NCBI RefSeq assembly: GCF_012035195.1
Contig: NZ_JAAVJH010000001.1
Span: forward strand, 466,366-530,365
Reading direction: 5' to 3'
Length of the DNA: 64,000 nucleotides
DNA from: Sphingomonas corticis
Lineage (GTDB): Bacteria > Pseudomonadota > Alphaproteobacteria > Sphingomonadales > Sphingomonadaceae
Positions 44,198-54,111 of the stretch are shown here, one piece after another. A program made the translations under genes and the position numbers. The notes beneath the pieces were generated by a model. The model was not told the origin of the DNA. It saw only the letters and a list, made by a program, of their open reading frames with translations, and made no database searches. Every line of letters starts with the position of its first letter. Position 1 is the first letter of the stretch.

Positions 44198-44676
44198 GCG
44201 AGTCCGGCAACGACGGCGGGGGACGCCGACCCGTCGACCGTCGGATGGGAACGGACCGGTCGGTGCGTCTGGAGCCGGGCGTCGGTGCGGGGCGGCGGAC
44301 GCACGCCGGGCCGCGACGCGATGCAGAGGCCGTGCGTCTCGACGCGTCGGTCTTCGAAGCGGTCGAACTGGCCGGCGTGCTTGCCGAGGAAAGCGTCGTC
44401 CCGCACGTGCGACGCCGCGGCCCTTCCGAGATGCGGGGATCGTCGAGCGTGATGATCGACACGCGTGACGCGACGCTCGCCGCCTCCTTCCGGCGCCTCG
44501 GCCTGCTGCGGCGGTGTCCCACCTTCCGCTGCTGGACCGTGGAGCGCCGGTGGTCGGAGGCGTTCGGCGACCTCGAGCTGGACGAGCGGATGTGCGAGCG
44601 CGTGGCCACCCACCTCGCCGCCGCCTTCCCCGGGCGGCTCCGGACCCGCGTGATCTCGCTGATCGCCCGCGCCTGA
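44194..44676 (+). CDS. Uncharacterised protein downstream of the E1-like gene
   Basis: A 160-residue protein with an Arg/Gly-rich, probably disordered first 50 residues and a folded C-terminal ~110 residues containing SFRRLGLLRRCPTFRCWTVE and ELDERMCERVATHLAAAFPG. GTG 44194 overlaps the E1 stop (GTGA), so co-translation is likely. Three cysteines are present, but no E2 (UBC) or JAMM pattern was recognised. The position suggests a partner or target-selection factor of the conjugation system; this is inference only. Confidence 0.6.
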   Translation: MSESGNDGGGRRPVDRRMGTDRSVRLEPGVGAGRRTHAGPRRDAEAVRLDASVFEAVELAGVLAEESVVPHVRRRGPSEMRGSSSVMIDTRDATLAASFRRLGLLRRCPTFRCWTVERRWSEAFGDLELDERMCERVATHLAAAFPGRLRTRVISLIARA

Positions 44677-44764
44677 CGTCCCGCTCCGCCTGGCGCACGG
44701 GACATGCGGCTTCGACTGAGGACCCAGCGCCTAAACGTAGACCATCACGACTTCGGAGCGACTG

Positions 44765-45547
44765 ATGCAGGAAAGATGGCTTCTTCACATGACGGAAGCC
44801 CAGCGGATCTACGCCGTGGGACTTCTCGACGCCGTGCTCGATCTCCTGGGCAGCCCGGTCGACATCCCACCGGTGCGTTCGCCGGAATGGACCCGCCTCT
44901 CTCTGACGGATCTTCCCGGCCGCCGAACCGGAGCCAGCGTCACCCTGTCTCGCGGCAGGGTCTTCCTACGCACGCCGCTGTCGCCGAAGCGGCGGAGGTT
45001 CGCTGCGGAGATCGTCGGCCCGGCGTGTTCCCCGATCGACGTGATCGCCGACGGGGACGTCGCCGTCATCCTCGTGACGCTCGCCGGATGGCGCAGGGTG
45101 TTGTCGTCCGCAGTGACGGCGGAGACGAGGGCGGACGCGGACGCCATGGCCTCCGCCTACACCAGTCTGCTGCGTGGAGCCGTCCAGGCGCACTGCTCCG
45201 ACTGGGAGCTGGCGACCGTGCAGTCGTCTTGCGAGGACGGCCACGTCGCGAAGATCTTCAGCAGGGATCAGGGCGGTTGCCAGGTCAAGTCCCGCTTCGC
45301 CAGCCGGCCAACGGCGCGGACGGACGGCGGCATGATGCGGGGGCTCGTCGACGAGTTTGAGCGGATCGCCGGCAACCGCACCCACGCGCACGTGGTCGAG
45401 CTGGAGAGGTGGCACCGTTACCGCCTGTGCTTTCACGCCACGCCGACCTACCTCGTGTCGCCGACACCGGAGGCCATGCTGACGCTGCGGGCGCTCAATG
45501 CGCTGCCATCGGGGGCGCGGCTGATCGCCGATGCCGACCGCCATTGA
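44765..45547 (+). CDS. Uncharacterised protein at the end of the ubiquitin-like cassette
   Basis: A 260-residue protein that I do not recognise. It starts at ATG 44765 (CGGAG seven bases upstream) with MTEAQRIYAVGLLDAVLDLL after an eight-residue extension. Features: LSRGRVFLRTPLSPKRRRF (basic), and ATPTYLVSPTPEAMLTLRAL near the C-terminus. No transmembrane helix or enzyme motif is evident. It is 88 bases after the previous gene, on the same strand, and precedes the restriction-modification operon. It may belong to either unit or be independent. Confidence 0.6.
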   Translation: MQERWLLHMTEAQRIYAVGLLDAVLDLLGSPVDIPPVRSPEWTRLSLTDLPGRRTGASVTLSRGRVFLRTPLSPKRRRFAAEIVGPACSPIDVIADGDVAVILVTLAGWRRVLSSAVTAETRADADAMASAYTSLLRGAVQAHCSDWELATVQSSCEDGHVAKIFSRDQGGCQVKSRFASRPTARTDGGMMRGLVDEFERIAGNRTHAHVVELERWHRYRLCFHATPTYLVSPTPEAMLTLRALNALPSGARLIADADRH

Positions 45548-45674
45548 GGATTCCGGCAGACTAAACTTATCCCGCTCGCCTCGAAGCAGGAGAAGGCGCA
45601 GCGGGACTTGATTACCGGAACATCTCGGCAACTTGCCATTGCGGGACACCGCCGCTTCATATATCCATGAAGCC

Positions 45675-45917
45675 ATGCAGGCGATTGACGTTCTCGTAGC
45701 GGCTGGACGCGCGCTTTACGGAGACCGCTGGCACACGTCCGTCGCTCGTGATCTAGGAACGACATACCGCACGATCAGGAACTGGCTTGACGGTCGGCAT
45801 CCGACCCCGATCGATCTGGAAGACCGGCTTCGGCGCCTGCTGGCCGAACGAAGGCTGGAGCTGGATGCGGTGCTCGGCCGCATCGATATCCGAGAAGACG
45901 AAAGCAGGAAGCAATGA
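45675..45917 (+). CDS. Small helix-turn-helix protein leading the restriction-modification operon
   Basis: An 80-residue protein with a helix-turn-helix of the form SVARDLGTTYRTIRNWLDGR (about 36-55). ATG 45675 (MQAIDVLVAAGRALYG) is preferred over an upstream ATG 45633. Its end overlaps hsdM by four bases (ATG 45914, stop 45917), so it is the first gene of the operon and a likely controller of it. Confidence 0.75.
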   Translation: MQAIDVLVAAGRALYGDRWHTSVARDLGTTYRTIRNWLDGRHPTPIDLEDRLRRLLAERRLELDAVLGRIDIREDESRKQ

Positions 45918-47484
45918 GCGGAACCCGCGACCTCGAACGCGCCGAACTCCACCGGACCATCTGGCGCCTCGCCAACGAACTGCGCGGCAGCATCGACGGG
46001 TGGGACTTCAAGACCTACGTCCTCGGCGCGTTGTTCTACCGCTTCATCTCCGAGAACCTCGCCGCCTACCTGAACGACCAGGAGCGCCGCGCCGGCGACT
46101 CCGATTTCGACTATGCCGCGCTCAGCGACGAGGACGCGGAACTGGGACGCGACGAAACGGTCAGGGAGAAAGGCTTCTACATCCTACCGTCCGCGCTGTT
46201 CGCCAACGTGCGCCGCCGCGCGCGCACCGACGCTAACCTGAACGAGACGCTGTTCAATGTCTTTCGCGCGATCGAGGGGTCCGCCAACGGCACGGAGAGC
46301 GAACCCGACATCCGCGGGTTGTTCGAGGACTTCGACGTCAACAGCAACAAGCTGGGCACGTCCGTCGCCAAGCGCAACGAAAAGCTGGTCAAGCTGCTGG
46401 AGGCGATCGGCGACCTGCCGCTGACCAACGGCGGCTTCGACGGCAACACCATCGACCTGTTCGGCGACGCCTACGAATACCTGATGCAGATGTATGCGTC
46501 GAATGCAGGCAAGTCCGGGGGTGAGTACTACACGCCGCAGGAGGTGTCCGAGCTGCTCGCCCGCATCACCGTCGCCGGGAAGACCGAGGTCAACAAGGTC
46601 TACGACCCGGCCTGCGGCTCCGGTTCGCTGCTGCTGAGCTTCGCCAAGGTGCTGGGCCACGACCGGGTGCGGCAGGGCTTCTTCGGTCAGGAGATCAACC
46701 TGACGACCTACAATCTGTGCCGGATCAACATGTTCCTGCACGACGTGAACTACGAGAAGTTCGACATCGCGCACGGGGACACGCTGATCGATCCAGCGCA
46801 CTGGGACGACGAGCCGTTCGAGGCGATCGTCTCCAACCCACCCTATTCGATCCGGTGGGACGGCGACGCCAACCCGCTGCTCATCAACGATCCCCGCTTC
46901 GCCCCGGCCGGCGTGCTGGCGCCCAAGAGCAAGGCCGATCTCGCCTTCGCCATGCACATCCTACACTGGCTGGCGGTGGACGGCACCGCCGCAATCGTCG
47001 AGTTCCCCGGCGTCCTCTACCGCAGCGGCGCCGAGCAGAAGATCCGGCAGTATCTGATCGACAACAACTTCGTGGACGCCGTCATCCAGTTGCCGCCCGA
47101 CCTCTTCTTCGGCACCAGCATCGCGACCTGCATCATCGTGCTGAAGAAGTCGAAGCGCGACAACGCCACGCTGTTCATCGACGCCGGCACCCAGTTCGCT
47201 CGGCTGGGCAACAAGAACACGCTGGCGCCGGCGCACCGGCAGCGCATCCTCGACGCATTCACTATGCGCGAGGACGTGCCGCACTTCGCCAGGCTGGTGG
47301 ACAATGCCGACATCGCCGAGAACGGCTACAACATTTCGGTATCCTCCTACGTCGAGCAGGCCGACACGCGGCAGGCGGTCGACATCACCGCGCTGAACGT
47401 GGAGATCGCCGGCATCGTCGAGCGGCAAGTGCGGCTGCGGGAGGCGATCGACGCGATCGTCGCCGATCTGGAAGGGGAAGCGGC

Positions 47485-47488
<4 letters not shown>
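45914..47488 (+). CDS. hsdM: Type I restriction-modification DNA methyltransferase subunit HsdM
   Basis: A 524-residue adenine methyltransferase subunit. N-terminal HsdM helical domain (DGWDFKTYVLGALFYRFISE), AdoMet motif I DPACGSGSLL (231-240), catalytic NPPY (308-311), and FFGQEINLTTYNLCRINMFL. The length and motif order match type I HsdM (about 500 aa). It methylates N6-adenine on both strands with HsdS and supplies the host protection. Overlaps hsdS by four bases (ATGA 47485-47488). Confidence 0.95.
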
Positions 47489-48175
<687 letters not shown>

Positions 48176-48183
<8 letters not shown>

Positions 48184-48757
48184 CTTGGGCAAGCTCACTC
48201 GGGGACGTCGGTTCACGAAGGAGGATTATGCCTCCGGCGGTATCGGCTGCATCCACTACGGTGACATCTACACCAGCTACGGCACGTCCGCGACCGCCGC
48301 GGTGTCACACGTGCGGGCGGACATGGCCCGCTCGCTCCGGTTCGCCAAACCGGGCGACGTCGTCATCGCCGCCGTGGGCGAGACGGTCGAGGATGTCGGC
48401 AAGGCGGTGGCGTGGCTGGGCGACGAGGACGTGGCGGTGCACGACGACTGTTTCACGTTCAGTCACGACCAGAACCCGAAGTTCGTCTCCTACTACCTCC
48501 AGACCTCAACCTTCCATGCGGAGAAGAACAGGTTTGTAGCCCGCGCGAAGGTGAAGCGCCTGTCCGGCGAGAGCCTCGCCCGCCTGACCATCCCCGTCCC
48601 CCCGCGCGAGGAGCAGGACCGCATCGTCAGCATCCTCGACAAGTTCGACGCGCTGGTGAACGACCTGTCGAGCGGTCTGCCGGCAGAGATTGCCGCCCGC
48701 CGCCGTCAATACCAACACTATCGCGACAGGCTCCTGACGTTCAGACAGGCCGCATGA
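48176..48757 (+). CDS. hsdS: HsdS specificity subunit, second half (TRD2), out of frame
   Basis: A 193-residue frame starting at TTG 48176 with the second target-recognition domain: [53 protein letters not shown]. It resembles TRD1, as expected. The frame is open back into the CAAG tract ([12 protein letters not shown]), so the two halves are one gene interrupted only by the tract. Alone it has no good Shine-Dalgarno, so it probably is translated only in the in-frame phase. Its stop overlaps hsdR (ATGA 48754). Confidence 0.88.
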
Positions 48758-51700
48758 CCGAAGCGCCGCCGCCCAACCGCTACGAAGCGATCGCCGTCTC
48801 CGGCGAGAGCACCGTCGTGGCCGAATACCAGCAGGAGGCGGCAGGACCGAACGACGCCGGCTACCAGTCGGAGGCGGAGCTGGAGGCCGCGCTTGTTCGC
48901 CAGCTGCGGGGACAGGCCTACGAGCATCTGGCGATCGCGTCGGAGGCCGACCTGATCGCGAACCTGCGCCGACAGCTCGAGCGGCTGAACGGCATCGCGT
49001 TCTCGCCGGCCGAGTGGGAGCGCTTCTTCAGCACATGTATTGCCGCCGCTAACGACGGCATCGTGGAGAAGACCGCCCGCATCCAGGAGGACCACGTCCA
49101 GGTGCTGCGCCGGGACGACGGCACGTTCCGCAACGTCCACCTGATCGACAAGGACAGCATCCACAACAACGCGCTGCAGGTCGTGAACCAGTACGAGGTC
49201 ACCGGTTTGCGGGCGAACCGATACGACGTGACGATCCTCGTCAACGGCCTGCCGATGGTCCATGTCGAGTTGAAGCGCCGCGGCGTCGACATCCGCGAGG
49301 CGTTCAACCAGATCGACCGCTACCAGCGCGACAGCTTCTGGGCTGGCTCGGGCCTGTTCGAATACGTCCAGCTGTTCGTCATCAGCAACGGCACACTGAC
49401 CAAATACTACAGTAACACGGTGCGCGACGGGCACCTCGCCGAGCAGCGTGGCAAGCGCGTCCGCGGCAGGACCTCGAACAGCTATGCGTTCACCAGTTGG
49501 TGGGCGGACGCGAAGAACCGGCCGATCACCGACCTGGTCGGCTTCACCAAGACCTTCTTCGCTAGGCACACCCTTCTCGCCGTTCTGACGCGCTACTGCG
49601 TGTTCGACGTCGATAGGAAGCTGCTGGTGATGCGGCCCTACCAGATCGTGGCGGCGGAGAGCATCCTGCTGCGAATCCTGACTGCGACCAACGCCCGACA
49701 GCTCGGGACCGTAGCCGCAGGAGGCTACGTCTGGCACACCACGGGCAGCGGCAAGACGCTGACCAGCTTCAAGGCCGCCCAGCTCGCCCGCGACCTGCCG
49801 GACGTCGACAAGGTGCTGTTCGTCGTCGACCGCAAGGACCTCGACTACCAGACCATGCGGGAATATGAGCGGTTCGAGCGCGGGGCCGCCAACTCGAACG
49901 CCTCCACGTCGGTCCTCCAGCGGCAGCTGTCCGACCCGGACGCCCGCATCATCATCACCACCATCCAGAAGCTGTCGCGCTTTGTCGCCACCAATCGGCG
50001 GCATCCGATCTACGACGCGCACGTCGTGGTCATCTTCGACGAGTGCCACCGCAGCCAGTTCGGCGACATGCACGCGGAGATCACCCGGTCGTTCCGCCGC
50101 TACCACCTGTTCGGCTTCACCGGCACGCCCATCTTCGCCGAGAACTCCGGAAACGGCGGCAACCCCGCGCGACGGACCACCGAACAGGCGTTCGGCGAAA
50201 GGCTCCACACCTACACGATCGTCGACGCCATCAGCGACAGGAACGTGCTGCCCTTCCGTATCGACTACATCAACACGATCAGGACGGGCACGGCGATCAA
50301 GGACAAGCAGGTGTCCGCCATCGACACCGAACGGGCGTTGCTGTCACCCGAGCGGATCGGGCAGGTTGTTGGCTACGTCCGCGAGCACTTCGACCAGAAG
50401 ACGCGGCGCGCCAGCGGATACCGGCACGATGGCCGCCGCCTCGCCGGCTTCAACTCCATCCTGGCCACCGCATCGATCGACGCCGCCAAGCGCTACTACG
50501 CCGAGTTCGCGCGGCAGCAGGAGGGGGTGCCCCCGGCGCAGCGGCTCAAGATCGGCCTGATCTACAGCTTCGCCGCCAACGAGGCGGACGACGATCTGCT
50601 CGGCGACGAGGCGTTCGAGACGGACGGACTCGACCAGAGCTCGCGCGACTTCCTCGACGACGCGATCCGCGACTACAACGCGCTGTTCAGCACCAGCTTC
50701 GACACGTCCGCCGACCGGTTCCAGAACTACTACAAGGACCTGTCGCACCGCCTTAAGCGGCGCGAGCTGGACATCGTCATCGTCGTCAACATGTTCCTGA
50801 CCGGATTCGACGCCACGACCCTCAACACGCTGTGGGTGGACAAGAACCTGCGGTCGCACGGCCTCATCCAGGCCTTCTCCCGCACCAACCGCATCCTCAA
50901 CTCGGTCAAGACCTACGGCAACATCGTCTCCTTCCGCGATCTGGAGGAGGAGACGAACGACGCGCTCGCACTGTTCGGCAACAAGGACGCGAAGGGCATC
51001 GTCCTCCTGAAGCCTTACGCCGAATACCACGACGAATACGCCAGACGGGTCGAGGATTTGCGGAACGGCTTTCCGCTCGGCTCCCCGATCATCGGCGAGA
51101 CGGCGCAGAAGGCGTTCGTTAAGCTGTTCGGCGCGATCCTGCGCCTGCGCAACATCCTCACCGCGTTCGACGCCTTCGCCGGCGCCGAGATTCTGACCGA
51201 TCGCGAGTTCCAGGACCACCTCAGCGTCTACCTCAACCTCTACGCCGAATTCCGCACGACGTCCGAGGCGGAGCGCGAGGCGATCAACGACGACGTCGTC
51301 TTCGAGATCGAGCTGGTCAAGCAGGTCGAGATCAACGTCGACTACATCCTGATGCTCGTGGAACGCTACCTCGCAGCCAGAGGCACCGGCGAGGACAAGG
51401 AGATCAGGGCGACGATAGAACGCGCCATCGATTCCAGCCCGTCGCTGCGGAATAAGAAGGACCTGATTGAGCGGTTCGTCGACTCGGTTTCGTCCAGCGG
51501 CAAGGTCAACGCGCAGTGGAGCGCCTTCGTCGCCGCGAGGAAGGTGGAGGAGCTGGACCGGATCATCGTCGAGGAGAGGCTCGATCCGGCCGCGACGCAG
51601 GCGTTCGTCGCCGACGCCTTCCGCGACGGTGCCATACCCACCGCTGGAGTCGCGATCACTAGGATCATGCCGCCCGTGTCGAGGTTCGCGAAGGGCGGCG

Positions 51701-51774
51701 GGCATGCCGCGCGAAAGGATTCGGTGATCGGCCGGCTGTCGGCGTTCTTCGACCGCTACTTCGGGCTGAGCTGA
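48754..51774 (+). CDS. hsdR: Type I restriction endonuclease subunit HsdR
   Basis: A 1006-residue translocase-nuclease. N-terminal PD-(D/E)xK nuclease with [10 protein letters not shown] (Glu172-x-Lys174), then the SF2 motor: [18 protein letters not shown] (Walker A 329-335), [24 protein letters not shown], and [20 protein letters not shown]. It cuts unmodified DNA at a distance from the recognition site after translocation. ATG 48754 overlaps the hsdS stop. Length agrees with EcoR124-like HsdR, consistent with the LEAE/TAEL-type repeat in hsdS. Confidence 0.95.
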   Translation: MTEAPPPNRYEAIAVSGESTVVAEYQQEAAGPNDAGYQSEAELEAALVRQLRGQAYEHLAIASEADLIANLRRQLERLNGIAFSPAEWERFFSTCIAAANDGIVEKTARIQEDHVQVLRRDDGTFRNVHLIDKDSIHNNALQVVNQYEVTGLRANRYDVTILVNGLPMVHVELKRRGVDIREAFNQIDRYQRDSFWAGSGLFEYVQLFVISNGTLTKYYSNTVRDGHLAEQRGKRVRGRTSNSYAFTSWWADAKNRPITDLVGFTKTFFARHTLLAVLTRYCVFDVDRKLLVMRPYQIVAAESILLRILTATNARQLGTVAAGGYVWHTTGSGKTLTSFKAAQLARDLPDVDKVLFVVDRKDLDYQTMREYERFERGAANSNASTSVLQRQLSDPDARIIITTIQKLSRFVATNRRHPIYDAHVVVIFDECHRSQFGDMHAEITRSFRRYHLFGFTGTPIFAENSGNGGNPARRTTEQAFGERLHTYTIVDAISDRNVLPFRIDYINTIRTGTAIKDKQVSAIDTERALLSPERIGQVVGYVREHFDQKTRRASGYRHDGRRLAGFNSILATASIDAAKRYYAEFARQQEGVPPAQRLKIGLIYSFAANEADDDLLGDEAFETDGLDQSSRDFLDDAIRDYNALFSTSFDTSADRFQNYYKDLSHRLKRRELDIVIVVNMFLTGFDATTLNTLWVDKNLRSHGLIQAFSRTNRILNSVKTYGNIVSFRDLEEETNDALALFGNKDAKGIVLLKPYAEYHDEYARRVEDLRNGFPLGSPIIGETAQKAFVKLFGAILRLRNILTAFDAFAGAEILTDREFQDHLSVYLNLYAEFRTTSEAEREAINDDVVFEIELVKQVEINVDYILMLVERYLAARGTGEDKEIRATIERAIDSSPSLRNKKDLIERFVDSVSSSGKVNAQWSAFVAARKVEELDRIIVEERLDPAATQAFVADAFRDGAIPTAGVAITRIMPPVSRFAKGGGHAARKDSVIGRLSAFFDRYFGLS

Positions 51775-51790
51775 CCGCGCGAGCAGACGG

Positions 51791-53689
51791 TCATGCCGAT
51801 GTCAGCGGTGGCCAGATGGTTCGGGCCAGTTCGAACAGGTGCTCCCCACGATCTGAGATGTCCGTCTCCCTCCAGTCCATCCGCTTGCCGAACCACTTGT
51901 TCAGGAACAGGCCGGTGTGGACGTCGAACTTGGCCCGCTTCTCCGAGAAGCTTTTGTTGCCCGCGGAGATGTTCAACCCGCTCGTCACCAGCGTGAGGTT
52001 GCCAAGCGTGCCGATCGCCGCCCGCCTGGCGATCGCCTGCGTCGACGTTCCATACGGCCCATCGTGGACGACACCGTCGCCGAAGGGCCATTCGGCCGTC
52101 CAGGTCTGCGGCATAACATGCTCTATCCAGAGATCCGCCGGCCGCTCGGCGGTTTCCGCCATGGTCGAGCGCGAGGCCACCTCCAGCTCCCACAGGACGT
52201 CGACGAGACGCGATTTGGGCGCGATGGCGTAGGCGTCGCTTGTCAGGATGCCCTGTCGGAGCTCCTCATCGTCCGGGAACCTGGAGCTATCGCCGTCACG
52301 GCCGTCGAAGAAGGCGGTAAACGACGCCACCGACACCCCGTTCTCCACGAAGTGCGACGCCAGGCCGGCGAACACGTTGTTCAGGTTCTTCGTCGTGAGG
52401 TCGCACAGCGCGCGGCGCACGAGGTAGGAGTAGAGCAGGCGGCAGATGGTGGACCGGGCGTGCCTATCGACGCCGTCACGGCCCAGCTGCATCGCGACCG
52501 GGTAGACGGTCGTGACCTGCCATGCCGCCATCTTCCGCCCGAACCATGCGAGGTCTCCATCGCCCTGCCTCCTGCCCTCAAGCGTCTCGTAAAGCGGCGC
52601 GTAGTGTGCGAGCAGCCGCAGTTCGTCCTCGACCTTCGGGTATCGGGGCTTCCCCTTCGGCAGGGCGAAGGAACGATATTCGGCGTAGAGCTCACGCATC
52701 GAGATCTTGGCCCCGGTCTCGGCGGCCAGAGCGTGCGCCAGGAAGTGGTCGATCCGCGGCCTCGTCGGGCGCGCGTTCGGCGCAGGCTCCCGCCACCAGG
52801 CGTCGTCGAGCGGGTCCCACAGCTTGCGATACAGATCCTCGACCTTCGCCCCCTCCTTCTCGGCGCGGTGGAAGATGTTGTTCCGGACCAGGTCCATCGC
52901 CAGCAGCGGCTCGCCCTTCGAGTTCAGGGTCTCGAAAATGACCTGGGCGTCGTCGTTCTCGCCCAGGCTTATGACGACCAGCTTGAGACGCTCCAGCACG
53001 GCGTTCAGCAGCGCCTCGAGACGCTCGCCCGCGAGATCCTCGGAAGACCCACCCTCGACAGCATGCTCGTCGAGCGGATCCTCCGGTGGAGCCTCGTCAC
53101 TCGGCCCGGTCTTGACGAACTCCTCGATCCAGCGATCGAACAGGACGTAGGCGCGGAAGGCGGGGAACGGCGTGTTCTTCGGCACGCCGGCGCCCCAGAA
53201 GAGATGGCGGTAGCGCGCCGTGACCGCTTGATGGTCGAGTTCCATGAGATCGTGGAACAGCTCGCGGTCCGACGGGGTCGGCGTCAGCTTGTAACGGGTG
53301 AGCGGGTCGGTGTCCTTGCTCTTGGTGTTGTTGAACAGGTAGCCGTTCACGTGGTCGATGAAGTCCGCGAGACCGTGCCGCCGGGCCACCTCGCGCAGGG
53401 CCACCAGGAACAGCTGGAACGTCGTCAGCCGCTGCTGGCCGTCGACCACCTGCACGACCGGAGTCTTGCTGATCTGCGACCCGATGTCGATCGGAGCGAG
53501 GATGAGCGCGCCCATGTAGTGCTCGAACCGGCTCTCGCCCGACAGCACCTCGGCAGCTTTCGCCTGAACGTCCTCCCAGAAGGGCAGCAACCGGTGCTCA
53601 GCCCACTGGTATTTACGCTGGTAGAGGGGAACGATGAAACGTCGGTCCTCCTTCAAGACGGCCTCGACCTTGTGATCGTCCGCGTCCAT
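51791..53689 (-). CDS. GmrSD-like nuclease (DUF262 - DUF1524)
   Basis: A 632-residue protein. DUF262 half: IVPLYQRKYQW (19-29), VVDGQQRLTTFQLF (81-94) and VIFETLNSKGEPLLAMDLVR. DUF1524 half: IEHVMPQTW near 521 and GTLGNLTLVTSGLNISAGNK near 560, an HNH-type His/Asn arrangement. Such proteins are type IV restriction enzymes for modified phage DNA. Start ATG 53689 is taken because MDADDHKVEAVLKEDRRF matches the family N-terminus. It is convergent with hsdR (16 bases between stops). Confidence 0.85.
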   Translation of the reverse strand: MDADDHKVEAVLKEDRRFIVPLYQRKYQWAEHRLLPFWEDVQAKAAEVLSGESRFEHYMGALILAPIDIGSQISKTPVVQVVDGQQRLTTFQLFLVALREVARRHGLADFIDHVNGYLFNNTKSKDTDPLTRYKLTPTPSDRELFHDLMELDHQAVTARYRHLFWGAGVPKNTPFPAFRAYVLFDRWIEEFVKTGPSDEAPPEDPLDEHAVEGGSSEDLAGERLEALLNAVLERLKLVVISLGENDDAQVIFETLNSKGEPLLAMDLVRNNIFHRAEKEGAKVEDLYRKLWDPLDDAWWREPAPNARPTRPRIDHFLAHALAAETGAKISMRELYAEYRSFALPKGKPRYPKVEDELRLLAHYAPLYETLEGRRQGDGDLAWFGRKMAAWQVTTVYPVAMQLGRDGVDRHARSTICRLLYSYLVRRALCDLTTKNLNNVFAGLASHFVENGVSVASFTAFFDGRDGDSSRFPDDEELRQGILTSDAYAIAPKSRLVDVLWELEVASRSTMAETAERPADLWIEHVMPQTWTAEWPFGDGVVHDGPYGTSTQAIARRAAIGTLGNLTLVTSGLNISAGNKSFSEKRAKFDVHTGLFLNKWFGKRMDWRETDISDRGEHLFELARTIWPPLTSA

Positions 53690-53781
53690 TGCCCGCCGTC
53701 CTTGCCTGCCTGTCCTATGCTCTTGATACCGGCGGCGCATCGGGCGTCCACCCAGAGCGCGCGCCGTCCTGCACCGGGCTA

Positions 53782-53921
53782 CTGTTCGATGCGTTGCGTC
53801 AGGAGATCCTCGCCCTGGACGAGGTGTACGGAAAGATTACCTCAAGCTCTACGTCGCCTACAAGGCCGAGACGAACTTGGTAGACTTCGTAACGCAGGCC
53901 GGTTCGCTGCGCGTCTCATAA
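53782..53921 (+). pseudogene. Frameshifted remnant of a DUF5655-type gene
   Basis: Between 53690 and 54111 there is no intact gene. Two pieces in different frames, LFDALRQEILALD (53782-53820) and DYLKLYVAYKAETNLVDFV then TQAGSLRVS (53835-53921), together resemble the C-terminal region of DUF5655 proteins (consensus like LYIAYKLETNFVDVVPQ). A frameshift and loss of both ends make it a decayed fragment. The rest of the interval shows nothing recognisable. Confidence 0.5.
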
Positions 53922-54111
53922 TGCCAAAGAACCGGCACGGCAGGCGCTGGAAATACAGGTCAGGTGGCGGCGAGGAGGATCCAGCCTAAATCTTCGCTTC
54001 CCACCTCCGCCCCGAAGTGCGTCCGAGCAACCCTCCGATCTGTGCGAGTAAGGTAATGATGAACAGATGGCGAATGTGGCGTTGGCCCGGGCAGTCGCAC
54101 ACGCTTTCCCA

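Noticed and set aside
41045..44676. PRTRC plasmid-type cluster (which also contains a ThiF protein)
   Set aside because: PRTRC protein A-F signatures and ParB were not seen; the ubiquitin-like and DUF6791-like parts fit a conjugation system better.
48754..51774. HsdR as part of a BREX or DISARM set driven by the WYL gene
   Set aside because: No PglZ, BrxC or DrmA/B components; HsdM-HsdS-HsdR overlaps define a type I operon.
53689..53883. 64-residue frame between the GmrSD-like gene and zorD
   Set aside because: No start signal and it changes frame relative to the recognisable homology; treated as a pseudogene fragment.
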